18,348 bases of DNA from Sphingomonadales bacterium (GTDB taxonomy: Bacteria > Pseudomonadota > Alphaproteobacteria > Sphingomonadales > Sphingomonadaceae), in assembly GCA_017304125.1 (NCBI GenBank), contig JAFKLV010000379.1:1-18348 (forward strand). Direction: 5' to 3'. The number at the start of each line of letters is the position of its first letter. Within the stretch, counting starts at the first letter, position 1. Below, piece by piece: positions 7,363 through 14,377 of the stretch. Made by a program: the position numbers and the translations under genes. The notes beneath the pieces are model-generated. The model saw only the letters and a list, made by a program, of their open reading frames with translations, had not been told where the DNA came from and did no database searches.

Positions 7363-7392
7363 TGGACCCCGGCTCAAGGCCGGGGTGACGGG
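7363..7392 (-). repeat. REP-like element, right arm of an inverted pair
   Basis: It reads TGGACCCCGGCTCAAGG then CCGGGGTGACGGG, complementary to 7281-7310 with two differences. The pair lies between the converging monooxygenase (+) and methyltransferase (-), where it could serve as a bidirectional transcription end. Confidence 0.8.
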
Positions 7393-7411
7393 TGCGCGTG
7401 GCCGGCTGGTC

Positions 7412-8140
7412 CTAAACCGGCTCGGCGAAGCACAGGATCGACACCCCCGGCGGCATTGGCACGCGGCCGACGAGGTGGCGTTCGATACGGAAGATCGTTT
7501 CGAACAGCCGGTTGACCGGCCCCGGCGGCGGGCTGTCGTCGCTGTCGTCGCGCCCGGTGAGCCGTCCGGCAACGCGCGCGCCCGCGGCAAGCGGGAACAG
7601 CAAGGAATTGAAATAGCCGAGCTTGCGCGGGCGCAGCCCGGCGGCGGCGATCGCCTCGGCCAGCGTCGTCTTGGAATAGCGGCGGTGGTGGTGGTTCACC
7701 ACGTCATGCGCGCTCCACATCCATTGATGCGCCGGCACGGTGATCAGGATGCGCCCGCCCGGCGCGAGTCGCTCGCGCATCGCGCGCAGGGCGGCGACAT
7801 CGTCCTCGATATGCTCGACCACATCGAGCACCGCGATCAGGTCGTACTGCCCCTTGGGCACATCCGTGAGCGACGGCAGCGGCGCGGCGCCGACCGGCTT
7901 GCCGAGCCGCTGGCTGGCGATGTCGCGCGCGGCGGGATCGATCTCGATCGCATCGACCGTGCCGAAACTGGCGAGCATCGGCAGATTATGCCCGGTGCCG
8001 CAGCCAATCTCGAGAATCCGCGCCTGCCGGGGCAAATGCCCCTCGCGCGTGATGAAATCGGCGAGGATGTCGCGGCGCGCGCGATACCACCAATGCGTGC
8101 TGTCATGCTCCGCCATGCGGTCATAAACGCGGCGGTCCAT
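7412..8140 (-). CDS. Class I SAM-dependent methyltransferase
   Basis: The 242-residue protein has a Rossmann-type SAM-binding core: motif I ILEIGCGTGHN (42-52), the acidic end of strand 2 at AIEIDPA (64-70), motif III/IV YDLIAVLDVVEHIEDD (99-114) and PGGRILITVPAHQW (127-140). The preceding WWYRARRD (17-24) and the NHHHRRYS segment (149-156) are typical of methyltransferases found beside glycan genes. The start at 8140 shares one base with the GtrA stop (TGATG), so the two are translated together. Given its partner, a sugar or lipid-linked sugar substrate is an inference. An in-frame opening extends upstream to 8251 but lies inside the GtrA gene and is not protein-like. Confidence 0.88.
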   Translation of the reverse strand: MDRRVYDRMAEHDSTHWWYRARRDILADFITREGHLPRQARILEIGCGTGHNLPMLASFGTVDAIEIDPAARDIASQRLGKPVGAAPLPSLTDVPKGQYDLIAVLDVVEHIEDDVAALRAMRERLAPGGRILITVPAHQWMWSAHDVVNHHHRRYSKTTLAEAIAAAGLRPRKLGYFNSLLFPLAAGARVAGRLTGRDDSDDSPPPGPVNRLFETIFRIERHLVGRVPMPPGVSILCFAEPV

Positions 8141-8589
8141 CAGGCGAACACCCACAAGCGGTTGATAACGAAGGTAATCAGCGGGGTGAAGAACACGGCC
8201 GGCACCAGCGGCCACCACGTCGGCCCGTGCATCGGGCCGGTCAGCAGCCACACGAAGAAGGTATTCATGCCCAGGCTGACTAGCGAGGAGATGAAAAAGC
8301 GCCCGCCGGTCCGCGCCAGATTGTCGCGCGTGCCATGGCCACGGAAGCTCCAGCGGCTATGCATGACATAGCCCGACAAGACCGCCGCGACATAGCCGAG
8401 CAAATTGGCCACCACCGGCCAGGTCGCGCTATTGCCGAGCGGCCATTCCTTCTGCGCATAGGTCGCCAACGGCCAGTAGACCGCCGCATAGATCAGCGTC
8501 GACAGCCCCCCGAAGAAGCCGAAGCGCACCAGCTGCCAGAAAACCTCGCGCATCTCGGGTGATCGGATATGCTTCAGAACCGCTTCCAC
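8140..8589 (-). CDS. GtrA-family membrane protein
   Basis: The predicted protein has 149 residues with four hydrophobic segments (about residues 20-42, 60-80, 95-116 and 124-147), the usual GtrA size and topology. It carries the family pattern RFGFFGGLSTLIYA at the first helix and FxINRLWVF at the end. GtrA-like proteins are thought to help move polyprenyl-phosphate-linked sugars across the inner membrane. The start is GTG at 8589, preceded by AAGG-containing sequence (minus strand, about 8595-8600); an internal ATG at 8553 is the alternative. It is the first gene of a two-gene leftward unit with the methyltransferase and is divergent from the GT-C-like gene at 8682. Confidence 0.9.
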   Translation of the reverse strand: MEAVLKHIRSPEMREVFWQLVRFGFFGGLSTLIYAAVYWPLATYAQKEWPLGNSATWPVVANLLGYVAAVLSGYVMHSRWSFRGHGTRDNLARTGGRFFISSLVSLGMNTFFVWLLTGPMHGPTWWPLVPAVFFTPLITFVINRLWVFA

Positions 8590-8681
8590 GCCTTGCCCTT
8601 TACGCCGGCCGCGATACAGCGGCGAACCGGCAATTACCCGCCCCGCCGTCTAGTGGCGTCGGCCGATTGAGGAAAGTCCCC

Positions 8682-10463
8682 TTGATACAGCGCGACGTCC
8701 CGTCGTCTCTCGCCCAGCTCGACCGGCACTGGCTGCGGCTGACCCTGTTCGCCTGGGCGATCATCACGATCTGGTTCGTGGCACAGCGCTGGTCGGCGAT
8801 CCACTGGCTGTCGCTGGGCGATACCGACGACAATATGCGGCTGATGCAGGTCCGCGCCTTGCTCGCCGGGCAGGGCTGGTACGATCTGCGTAACTACCGG
8901 CTCGACCCGCCGGTCGGCTTCAACATCCACTGGACCCGGCTCGTCGACCTGCCGATCGCCGGGCTGATCCTGCTGCTGCGGCCATTCGTCGGCAATGCCG
9001 AGGCCGAGCGGCTGGCGTGCGGCATCGCGCCGTTGCTGCCGCTGTCGCTCGCGCTGGTCGGGCTGGCGGCGACGGTACGGCGACTCGTCGCGCCGCTGGC
9101 ATGGCCGCTGGCGGTGGTGTTCATGCTGTGCTCGACCGTCGCGCTGCTGATGTTCATGCCCGAGCGGATCGATCACCACGGCTGGCAGCTCGCGATGCTG
9201 AGCCTGACGGTCGCCGGGCTGTGCGATCCCAAGGGCGCGCGCGGCGGCGCGATCGTCGGCCTCGCCAGCGCGATATCGCTGACCATCGGGCTGGAGATGC
9301 TGCCCTATTCGGTGATGGCCGGGGCGATCATCACGCTGCGCTGGGTGTGGCAGGCGGAGGCGCGCGACCGGCTCGCCACCTATGCGCTGACGCTCGCGGG
9401 CGGATCGGCGGCGGGCTATGCCGGCTTCGCCTCCTACGCCAATCGCGTCGCGCGCTGCGACGCGCTGACCCCGGTGTGGCTGTCGGTGATGGTTGCGGCC
9501 GGCGCCTTCCTGCTGGTGCTGGCGTGGATCTCGCCGCAGCGGCGCGAGCTGCGGCTGGTGCTGGCAATCGTCGCCGGCGGGGTGATCGCCGCGGGTTTCG
9601 CCTTGGTCTTTCCGCAATGCCTCGGGCGGCCCGAACAGGTGTCGGACGAGCTGTATCGCAACTGGCTGGGCAATATCCGCGAGGCCAAGCCGATCTACAA
9701 ACACGCCTTCCGCACCGGCTTCCCGGTCGCCGCTTTGCCGGTGATGGGGCTGGTTGGCGCGGGACTCGCGACGTGGCGCGCGCGCGGCACTGCCGCGATG
9801 GTCAATTGGGCCAGCGTGCTGCTGTTCGCCGCTTTCGCCGTCGCGATGCTGTTGTGGCAGATTCGCGCCGGGCCGGCGGCGCAGATGCTCGCGGTGCCCG
9901 GCGTTTCCGCGCTCGCCTGGCTGCTGCTGCCGCTGCTGCTCAACCACCGTTCGGTCTTCGTGCGCGTGCTCGGCCCGGTCCTGGCGTTCGTGCTGATCTC
10001 GGGGCTGTTCGCCAGCCTGACGCTGCAATGGACCACGATCGACAAGCCGACGCCCTATATCAACCGCGTCAACAAGGCGAACGGGCGCTGCGTCACGATG
10101 CCGGCGATGGAGCCGCTCAATCGGCTGCCGGCGCAGACCGTGTTCACCTTCGTCGATCTCGGCCCGCGGCTGATCACGCTGACGCATCATTCGGCGATCG
10201 CCGGCCCCTATCACCGCAATGGCGATGCGATCCTCGACGTCCAGCACGCCTTTACGGGCTCACCCGAGCAGGCGCGTGCGATCATGAAGCGGCATGGCGC
10301 GACGCTGCTGCTGCTGTGCCCGAACATGGCGGAATCGACGATCTATCGCGCCCGCGCGCCGGACGGTTTCTATTCGCGGCTGGCGAATGGCGAGCGCTTC
10401 CCGTGGCTGGTCGCGGTGCCGCTGCCCGCCGATCTGCCGCTGCGCGCGTTCAAGATCGAATAG
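8682..10463 (+). CDS. Polytopic membrane protein, GT-C glycosyltransferase-like
   Basis: The 593-residue protein has a short N-terminal cytoplasmic tail, a first membrane helix (about 22-38), a large loop, then roughly ten further hydrophobic segments and a soluble C-terminal domain of about 110 residues. After the first helix comes LSLGDTDDNMRLMQVR with acidic residues Asp47, Asp49 and Asp50, placed like the first-loop acidic motif of GT-C enzymes such as STT3 and PMT, which use polyprenyl-phosphate sugars. MPERIDHHGWQ lies near the middle. The assignment is by layout and motif; some databases may label such proteins vaguely. The start is TTG at 8682 with GAGG at 8669-8672. The frame is open back to 8559, but that overlaps the divergent GtrA gene. 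Confidence 0.72.
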   Translation: MIQRDVPSSLAQLDRHWLRLTLFAWAIITIWFVAQRWSAIHWLSLGDTDDNMRLMQVRALLAGQGWYDLRNYRLDPPVGFNIHWTRLVDLPIAGLILLLRPFVGNAEAERLACGIAPLLPLSLALVGLAATVRRLVAPLAWPLAVVFMLCSTVALLMFMPERIDHHGWQLAMLSLTVAGLCDPKGARGGAIVGLASAISLTIGLEMLPYSVMAGAIITLRWVWQAEARDRLATYALTLAGGSAAGYAGFASYANRVARCDALTPVWLSVMVAAGAFLLVLAWISPQRRELRLVLAIVAGGVIAAGFALVFPQCLGRPEQVSDELYRNWLGNIREAKPIYKHAFRTGFPVAALPVMGLVGAGLATWRARGTAAMVNWASVLLFAAFAVAMLLWQIRAGPAAQMLAVPGVSALAWLLLPLLLNHRSVFVRVLGPVLAFVLISGLFASLTLQWTTIDKPTPYINRVNKANGRCVTMPAMEPLNRLPAQTVFTFVDLGPRLITLTHHSAIAGPYHRNGDAILDVQHAFTGSPEQARAIMKRHGATLLLLCPNMAESTIYRARAPDGFYSRLANGERFPWLVAVPLPADLPLRAFKIE

Positions 10464-10469
10464 CGGAAA

Positions 10470-10493
10470 CCACCCCGGCGCAGGCCCGGGTGG
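10470..10493. terminator. Bidirectional hairpin between converging genes
   Basis: CCACCC (10470-10475) pairs with GGGTGG (10488-10493), with two further G-C pairs beyond one mismatch. It occupies the 35-base gap between the stop codons of the GT-C-like gene (+) and marC (-). No T-run is present. Confidence 0.5.
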
Positions 10494-10498
10494 ACGCT

Positions 10499-11116
10499 TC
10501 AATGAAACTGCGACTGCAGCCCGTCGATCACGAATTGCACCGCCAGCGCCGCGAGCAGCACGCCGAGCAGCCGGGTGACCACCGCCTCGATCTTCGGCCC
10601 AAGGACGCGCATCAGGCTCCCCGCGGCGAGCAGGGCGATCAGCGCGATCACCAGATTGAGCCACATCGCCGCGAGCACGATCAGGCTTCGTTCCAGCCCG
10701 TCGCTCCGCGCCATCAGCAGCATCACCGAGGCGATCGAGCCGGGGCCGGCGATCATCGGCATCGCCATCGGGAAGATCGAGACATCTTCCGCCTCGGCCG
10801 GCGTGACCTTCGCGGCACGATCCTCGCGGCGCTGGGTGCGCTTTTCGAACACCATTTCGAGCGCGATCAGGAACAGCATCACCCCGCCGGCGATGCGGAA
10901 GCTCGCCAGCTCGATCCCGAGCCCGTGGAGCAATTTCTCCCCGAACAGCGCAAAGACCGTGAGGATCAGCGCCGCCACGCCGACCGCGCGCACCGCCATT
11001 GCGCGGCGATGCTCCGCCGTCGCGCCCGCGGTCAGCCCGGCGAAGATCGGCGCGCATCCCGGCGGATCGATCACCACGAAGAAGGTGACGAAGGCCGAGA
11101 GGAACAGCTCGATCAT
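10499..11116 (-). CDS. MarC-family integral membrane protein
   Basis: The 205-residue protein has six predicted membrane helices. It carries the family motif FFVVIDPPGCAPIF (11-24) in the first helix and a second half repeating the pattern with IAGPGSIASVMLL. MarC/UPF0056 proteins sit in the inner membrane; their transport substrate is not firmly known, and the old link to multiple antibiotic resistance is not upheld. The ATG at 11116 shares one base with the folD stop (TGATG), placing it last in the yggT-DUF167-folD-marC operon. No Shine-Dalgarno sequence is obvious, so it is probably expressed by translational coupling. Confidence 0.9.
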   Translation of the reverse strand: MIELFLSAFVTFFVVIDPPGCAPIFAGLTAGATAEHRRAMAVRAVGVAALILTVFALFGEKLLHGLGIELASFRIAGGVMLFLIALEMVFEKRTQRREDRAAKVTPAEAEDVSIFPMAMPMIAGPGSIASVMLLMARSDGLERSLIVLAAMWLNLVIALIALLAAGSLMRVLGPKIEAVVTRLLGVLLAALAVQFVIDGLQSQFH

Positions 11117-11979
11117 CAGATGGAATAGGCCACGCCCAGCCGCCGGCACGCCGAAACCAGCGTGTTGCGCAGCAGGCAGGCGATCGTCATCGGCCCAACC
11201 CCGCCCGGCACCGGGGTCATCGCTCCCGCGACACTGGCGCAGGCCGGATCGATATCGCCGACCAGCCCCGCCTCGGTGCGGTTGATGCCGACGTCGATCA
11301 GCGTCGCGCCCGGCTTGACCCAATCGGGCTTGACCATCGCCGGACGGCCGACCGCCGCGACGACGATATCGGCGCGGCGCACGACATCGGGCAGATCATG
11401 GGTGCGCGAATGCGCCACCGTGACGGTGCAGCTTTCGCGGATCAGCAATTGCGCCATCGGCTTGCCGACGATGTTCGAGCGGCCGATCACCACCGCGTCG
11501 CGCCCGGAAAGATCGCCCAACTGGTCCTTGAGCAGCATCAGGCAGCCATAAGGCGTACACGGCACGAACCCTTCGAGCCCGGTCGCCAGCCGCCCGGCGT
11601 TGACCGGGTGGAAACCGTCGACGTCCTTTTCGGGGTCGATGCTGGTGATCACCGCGCGCTCGTCGATATGCTTGGGCAGCGGCAATTGCACGAGGATGCC
11701 GTCGACCGCCGGATCGGCGTTGAGCCGGGCGATCAACGCGAGCAATTCGGCCTCGCCGGTGGTTTCGGGGAGGCGATGCTCGAAGCTCTCCATCCCGGCC
11801 GCGACGGTCGCCTTGCCCTTGGAGCGGACATAGACCGACGACGCCGGGTCCTCTCCGACCAGCACGACCGCGAGCCCCGGCTTGCGCCCGGCCTCCGCCA
11901 AAATCCGCGCCGCGCCGTCCGCCACGCGGGCGCGCAGCCCGGCAGCAAATGCTTTTCCGTCAATGATCGTAGCCGTCAT
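11116..11979 (-). CDS. folD: Bifunctional methylenetetrahydrofolate dehydrogenase/cyclohydrolase
   Basis: FolD interconverts 5,10-methylene-, methenyl- and 10-formyl-tetrahydrofolate using NADP in the cytosol, feeding purine and formyl-Met synthesis. The 287-residue protein has the full set of signatures: YVRSKGKA with catalytic Lys54 and Tyr50, QLPLPKH (99-105), DVDGFHPVN (119-127), CTPYGC, the NADP loop GRSNIVGKP (166-174) and PVPGGVGPMTIA near the C-terminus. The ATG at 11979 overlaps the stop of the DUF167 gene by four bases. Length and motifs match the family, with nothing missing. Confidence 0.97.
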   Translation of the reverse strand: MTATIIDGKAFAAGLRARVADGAARILAEAGRKPGLAVVLVGEDPASSVYVRSKGKATVAAGMESFEHRLPETTGEAELLALIARLNADPAVDGILVQLPLPKHIDERAVITSIDPEKDVDGFHPVNAGRLATGLEGFVPCTPYGCLMLLKDQLGDLSGRDAVVIGRSNIVGKPMAQLLIRESCTVTVAHSRTHDLPDVVRRADIVVAAVGRPAMVKPDWVKPGATLIDVGINRTEAGLVGDIDPACASVAGAMTPVPGGVGPMTIACLLRNTLVSACRRLGVAYSI

Positions 11980-12278
11980 GGGGTCTCGCCATAGAGCGCG
12001 CGCGCGCATTCGGCCAGCGCCCGCGTATCGCCGGCGATCGCCAGCCGCTTGAGCCGCGCGCTTTCGCCGCCGGTGATCGTCACATCGCGCTTCGCCACGC
12101 CGAAGGTTTTGGCGACCAGCGCGATCAATGCCGCATTGGCCGCGCCGTCGACCGGGGCTGCGGCGATGCGCGCGGCGAAATGCTCGTCGGTCCCCGCGGC
12201 CAGCGCGTCACGCCCGCCGCGCGGGGTGACGCGGATCGCGAGCGCAATGCCGCTATCGGTTTCGCGCCAGGCGTTCAG
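11976..12278 (-). CDS. DUF167 (YggU-like) protein with an apparent CTG start
   Basis: The roughly 100-residue protein has the DUF167 layout: LAIRVTPRGGRDAL, APVDGAANAALIALVAKTFGV and TITGGESARLKRLAI. The family is small and conserved, of unknown function, and often sits beside yggT. Its frame contains no ATG, GTG or TTG between the end of yggT and the conserved domain. The best start is CTG at 12278, giving LNAWRETDSG, which overlaps the yggT TGA exactly as the ATGA junctions do elsewhere (minus-strand CTGA, 12278-12275). The first in-frame TTG lies well inside the domain. A true CTG start, an A-to-C change or a base error are all possible. The stop overlaps the folD ATG by four bases. Confidence 0.8.
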   Translation of the reverse strand: MNAWRETDSGIALAIRVTPRGGRDALAAGTDEHFAARIAAAPVDGAANAALIALVAKTFGVAKRDVTITGGESARLKRLAIAGDTRALAECARALYGETP

Positions 12279-12580
12279 ACACCGCCCATCATGACGCTGG
12301 CGGCGACATTGTTGAGGATGATGCGCAGGATCGCGATCGCCAGCAGCACCAGCGCCGGCGACAGATCGAGCCCGCCGAGATTGGGCAGGATGCGGCGCAG
12401 CGGGCGATAGAGCGGCTCGGTCAACCGGTCGAAGCCATAAGCGAGGGTGCGGACGAAGTTCGACTGCATGTTGATCACGTTGAAGGCGATCAGCAGCGAC
12501 AGGACGAACTGGATCACGATCACCCACCAGGTGACATTGAGCAACACCTGCAGGATCTGGATGATGGTGAGCGTCAGCAC
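12275..12580 (-). CDS. YggT-family membrane protein
   Basis: The 101-residue protein has two hydrophobic blocks (about 5-35 and 72-95), each long enough for one or two helices, separated by VRTLAYGFDRLTEPLYRPLRRILPNLGGLDLSP. That linker, with its TEPLYRPLRRILP pattern, is the YggT signature. These inner-membrane proteins are widespread and poorly characterised. The start is GTG at 12580 with GAGG (minus strand, near 12589-12586) about six bases before it; the frame is open upstream but the extra residues are not conserved-looking. It heads the operon with DUF167, folD and marC. Confidence 0.88.
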   Translation of the reverse strand: MLTLTIIQILQVLLNVTWWVIVIQFVLSLLIAFNVINMQSNFVRTLAYGFDRLTEPLYRPLRRILPNLGGLDLSPALVLLAIAILRIILNNVAASVMMGGV

Positions 12581-12607
12581 GCGGCCCTCTTTACTTGTTG
12601 ACTGGCA

Positions 12608-12629
12608 CCCGACGCCTACCGCCCGACGC
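12608..12629 (-). promoter_or_regulatory. Paired direct repeat upstream of yggT
   Basis: The octamer GCGTCGGG (minus strand) occurs twice, at 12622-12629 and 12608-12615, 14 bases apart and about 28 bases before the yggT GTG. It could be a two-site operator or chance in GC-rich DNA. No clear -35/-10 pair was found. Confidence 0.25.
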
Positions 12630-12663
12630 AAGGACTGTCGATATGGGGCGGCATCGCGCAAAG

Positions 12664-12697
12664 GAAAGGAGCCGCCGGCATCGCAGCCGACGACTCC
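12664..12697 (-). terminator. Intrinsic terminator of the first PEP-CTERM gene
   Basis: Read on the minus strand, GGAGTCGTCGGC (12697-12686) pairs with GCCGGCGGCTCC (12679-12668) around TGCGAT and is followed by TTTCC. Two positions pair only as U-G wobbles in the minus-strand RNA and would be A-C mismatches in the plus-strand RNA, which fixes the working strand. It lies about 30 bases past the stop at 12728. Confidence 0.85.
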
Positions 12698-12727
12698 CGT
12701 TTTTGCGATCCCGAATTGACCTGGTGG

Positions 12728-13363
12728 TCAGGCGTGCGCGGTCACCGCCCGGCGCCGCCGCATCACCCCGGCGACCGCGCCGAAGCCGATGATCATCATC
12801 GCCCAGGTCGACGGCTCCGGCACGCCGGCGGCGGCGACCGCGAGATTGTCGAACTCGAATGAATTCTGCGACGATTTAAAGGCCGCCCCGACGATCTTCG
12901 GACCGCCATTGGCATTGAACGTCACCACGCCGTTGCTCGTCGCAATCGCCTGGTTGCCGCTCGAAAAAGCGTGATCGCCGATCATCTGCCCGCCCGCATA
13001 GCTGATGCTGCTATTGTCGGCGAGGAAGAGCGTTAACGTATTGTACGTGTCCAGCGACCCCAAAACGAACGAGAACAGATTGGTCGGGCCGAAGTTCACC
13101 GTATAGTTTCCGCCGCCAAGAACCGCCGCGAAATTGCCGGTGCTGCCAAAAGCCGGCCGCGCGCCGGTATTGGTGGCGGCACCATAAGCAAATGCATCAG
13201 CCCCGATCGACGCGCCCGCGGCATAGCCGTCGAAATCCTGGAAGACCGTCGTCCCCGGCGCAGTCGTCCCCGTCCCGCCGGCCCAGCTAATCGTCGGCGC
13301 CGCCTGAGCGCCGGCTGCCATAACCGCCAGCGCAGCGGCCCCGAACAATGCGATGGTCTTCAT
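12728..13363 (-). CDS. PEPxxWA-CTERM sorted surface protein, copy 1
   Basis: This 211-residue exported protein is made of a Sec signal peptide (MKTIALFGAAALAVMAAGAQA, cut before APTIS), a beta-rich Gly/Asn/Ser middle domain and a C-terminal sorting tail. The tail has VPEPSTWAMMIIGFG, a hydrophobic helix and the basic end RRRR. Tails of this kind are recognised by an exosortase, which removes them during export. The middle domain shares GARPAFGSTGNFA and FSFVLGSLDT with the next gene upstream, its tandem paralogue. GGGAG at 13371-13375 is seven bases before the ATG. The gene has its own leader and terminator, so it is transcribed alone. No exosortase gene lies in the window. Confidence 0.9.
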   Translation of the reverse strand: MKTIALFGAAALAVMAAGAQAAPTISWAGGTGTTAPGTTVFQDFDGYAAGASIGADAFAYGAATNTGARPAFGSTGNFAAVLGGGNYTVNFGPTNLFSFVLGSLDTYNTLTLFLADNSSISYAGGQMIGDHAFSSGNQAIATSNGVVTFNANGGPKIVGAAFKSSQNSFEFDNLAVAAAGVPEPSTWAMMIIGFGAVAGVMRRRRAVTAHA

Positions 13364-13470
13364 CACGCAACTCCCACTCAGGCGAAACACGAACCCTTAA
13401 TTTCATCTTCATTAAGCGATCGACGCCTGACGAGACCAATCAACTGTTGTAAATTTTGCGCTCCATTTTA

Positions 13471-13496
13471 GGACGTTAACAATCGCCCGCACCAAA
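13471..13496 (-). promoter_or_regulatory. Element shared by both PEP-CTERM genes, copy 1
   Basis: On the minus strand this reads TTTGGTGCGGGCGATTGT then TAACGTCC. The same blocks occur in the same order at 14334-14361 in front of the paralogue, in otherwise diverged leader DNA. It lies about 108 bases before the ATG. It resembles a promoter or operator, but no known sigma-factor consensus fits both copies well. Confidence 0.5.
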
Positions 13497-13555
13497 GATC
13501 GGGATTGCTTTTGACGATGTGCGCGGAAATCCGCGCGCAGCGGCCTTCGACATGC

Positions 13556-13589
13556 GAAAGGAGCCGCCGGCGTCACCGCCGACGGCTCC
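13556..13589 (-). terminator. Intrinsic terminator of the second PEP-CTERM gene
   Basis: On the minus strand GGAGCCGTCGGC (13589-13578) pairs with GCCGGCGGCTCC (13571-13560) around GGTGAC, followed by TTTCG. There is one U-G wobble. The 3' arm is identical to that of the terminator at 12664-12697, so the terminator was duplicated with the gene. It starts about 25 bases after the stop at 13614. Confidence 0.85.
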
Positions 13590-13613
13590 CATGATCTTGC
13601 GATCCTGCCGTGA

Positions 13614-14243
13614 TCAGGCGTTGGCAGCCACGCGCCGACGCGAGCGCACTGCCCCGCCGATCGCGCCGAAACCGAGGATCATCAGCGCCCAGGTGGCCGG
13701 TTCCGGCACACCGCCGCGGGCGAGATTGTCGATTTCGAACGAATTGCTCGTCGAGCTGAAGGTCGCGCCGACGATCAGCGGCCCGCCATTGGTGCGGTAG
13801 GTCACCACCCCGTTGCTCAGCGCGCTGTGCTGGTCGCCGCTGATGAACGACAGGCCGCCGATGATCTGGCCACCCAGATAGGTCACCGTGCTGTTGTCAG
13901 AGAACAGCAGCGTCAGCTTGTTGAACGTGTCGAGCGAGCCCAGCACGAACGAGAAGACGTTGGTCGCGCCGAAGTCGACGGAATATTTGCCGCCCCCGAC
14001 GACCGACGCGAAATTGCCCGTGCTGCCAAAGGCCGGGCGAGCGCCGTTGCTGCTATTGGCATCCAGCGCGTAGGTTTTGGTGCCGATCAACGTGCCCGGC
14101 GCATAGCTGTCGAAATTCTGGAAAACCGTCGTTCCGGCCGCTGTGGTGCCTGATCCGCCGGCAAAGGTAATCGTCGGCGCCGCATAGGCTGCCGGTGCCA
14201 TGACCGCCAAAGCGACGGCCCCCGTTAACGCTATCGTTTTCAT
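13614..14243 (-). CDS. PEPxxWA-CTERM sorted surface protein, copy 2
   Basis: The 209-residue paralogue of the neighbouring 12728-13363 gene is identical over well more than half of its length by eye. It has a signal peptide MKTIALTGAVALAVMAPAAYA, a beta-rich domain with GARPAFGSTGNFA and FSFVLGSLDT, then VPEPATWALMILGFG, a membrane helix and the basic end RSRRR. It is expected to be exported and processed by an exosortase. Two adjacent ATGs exist (14246 and 14243); 14243 gives the same MKTIAL start as the paralogue and better spacing from GGGAG at 14250-14254. Function beyond surface or matrix location is unknown. Copy 1 has two extra residues just before the PEP motif. Confidence 0.9.
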   Translation of the reverse strand: MKTIALTGAVALAVMAPAAYAAPTITFAGGSGTTAAGTTVFQNFDSYAPGTLIGTKTYALDANSSNGARPAFGSTGNFASVVGGGKYSVDFGATNVFSFVLGSLDTFNKLTLLFSDNSTVTYLGGQIIGGLSFISGDQHSALSNGVVTYRTNGGPLIVGATFSSTSNSFEIDNLARGGVPEPATWALMILGFGAIGGAVRSRRRVAANA

Positions 14244-14333
14244 CATTCGCTCCCATTTGCGCAAAGCTACGAGCTGGGACCTGATTTCCGACTCGGCGGA
14301 GGAGCGTTTACCTTCTTTTTACGATTCCTAATT

Positions 14334-14361
14334 GGACGTTAACGACAATCCCCGCGCCAAA
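14334..14361 (-). promoter_or_regulatory. Element shared by both PEP-CTERM genes, copy 2
   Basis: On the minus strand this reads TTTGGCGCGGGGATTGTCG then TTAACGTCC, the counterpart of 13471-13496, about 91 bases before the ATG at 14243. Alone it resembles a sigma-54 site (TGGCGCG, four bases, TTGT), but the -12 GC is missing and copy 1 has one more base of spacing. Confidence 0.5.
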
Positions 14362-14370
14362 CAGGGCGCG
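14353..14370 (-). terminator. Short hairpin after argB
   Basis: CGCGCC (14353-14358) and GGCGCG (14365-14370) form a perfect six-base stem with a six-base loop, starting seven bases after the argB stop. There is no T-run, so termination would be weak. It overlaps the shared element in front of the second PEP-CTERM gene, so read-through from argB into that gene is possible. Confidence 0.45.
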
Positions 14371-14377
14371 TTTAGAG

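Noticed and set aside
8634..10247. Minus-strand open frame opposite the GT-C-like gene
   Set aside because: Rich in Gln, Arg and His with no hydrophobic core; it mirrors the membrane-protein codons of the plus strand.
9017..11128. 703-codon plus-strand open frame spanning the GT-C-like gene and marC
   Set aside because: It crosses two real genes on different strands and is low-complexity Arg/Ala/Asp/His.
14334..14361. Firm sigma-54 promoter call
   Set aside because: The -12 GC is GT here, and the matching element at 13471-13496 has spacing one base longer.
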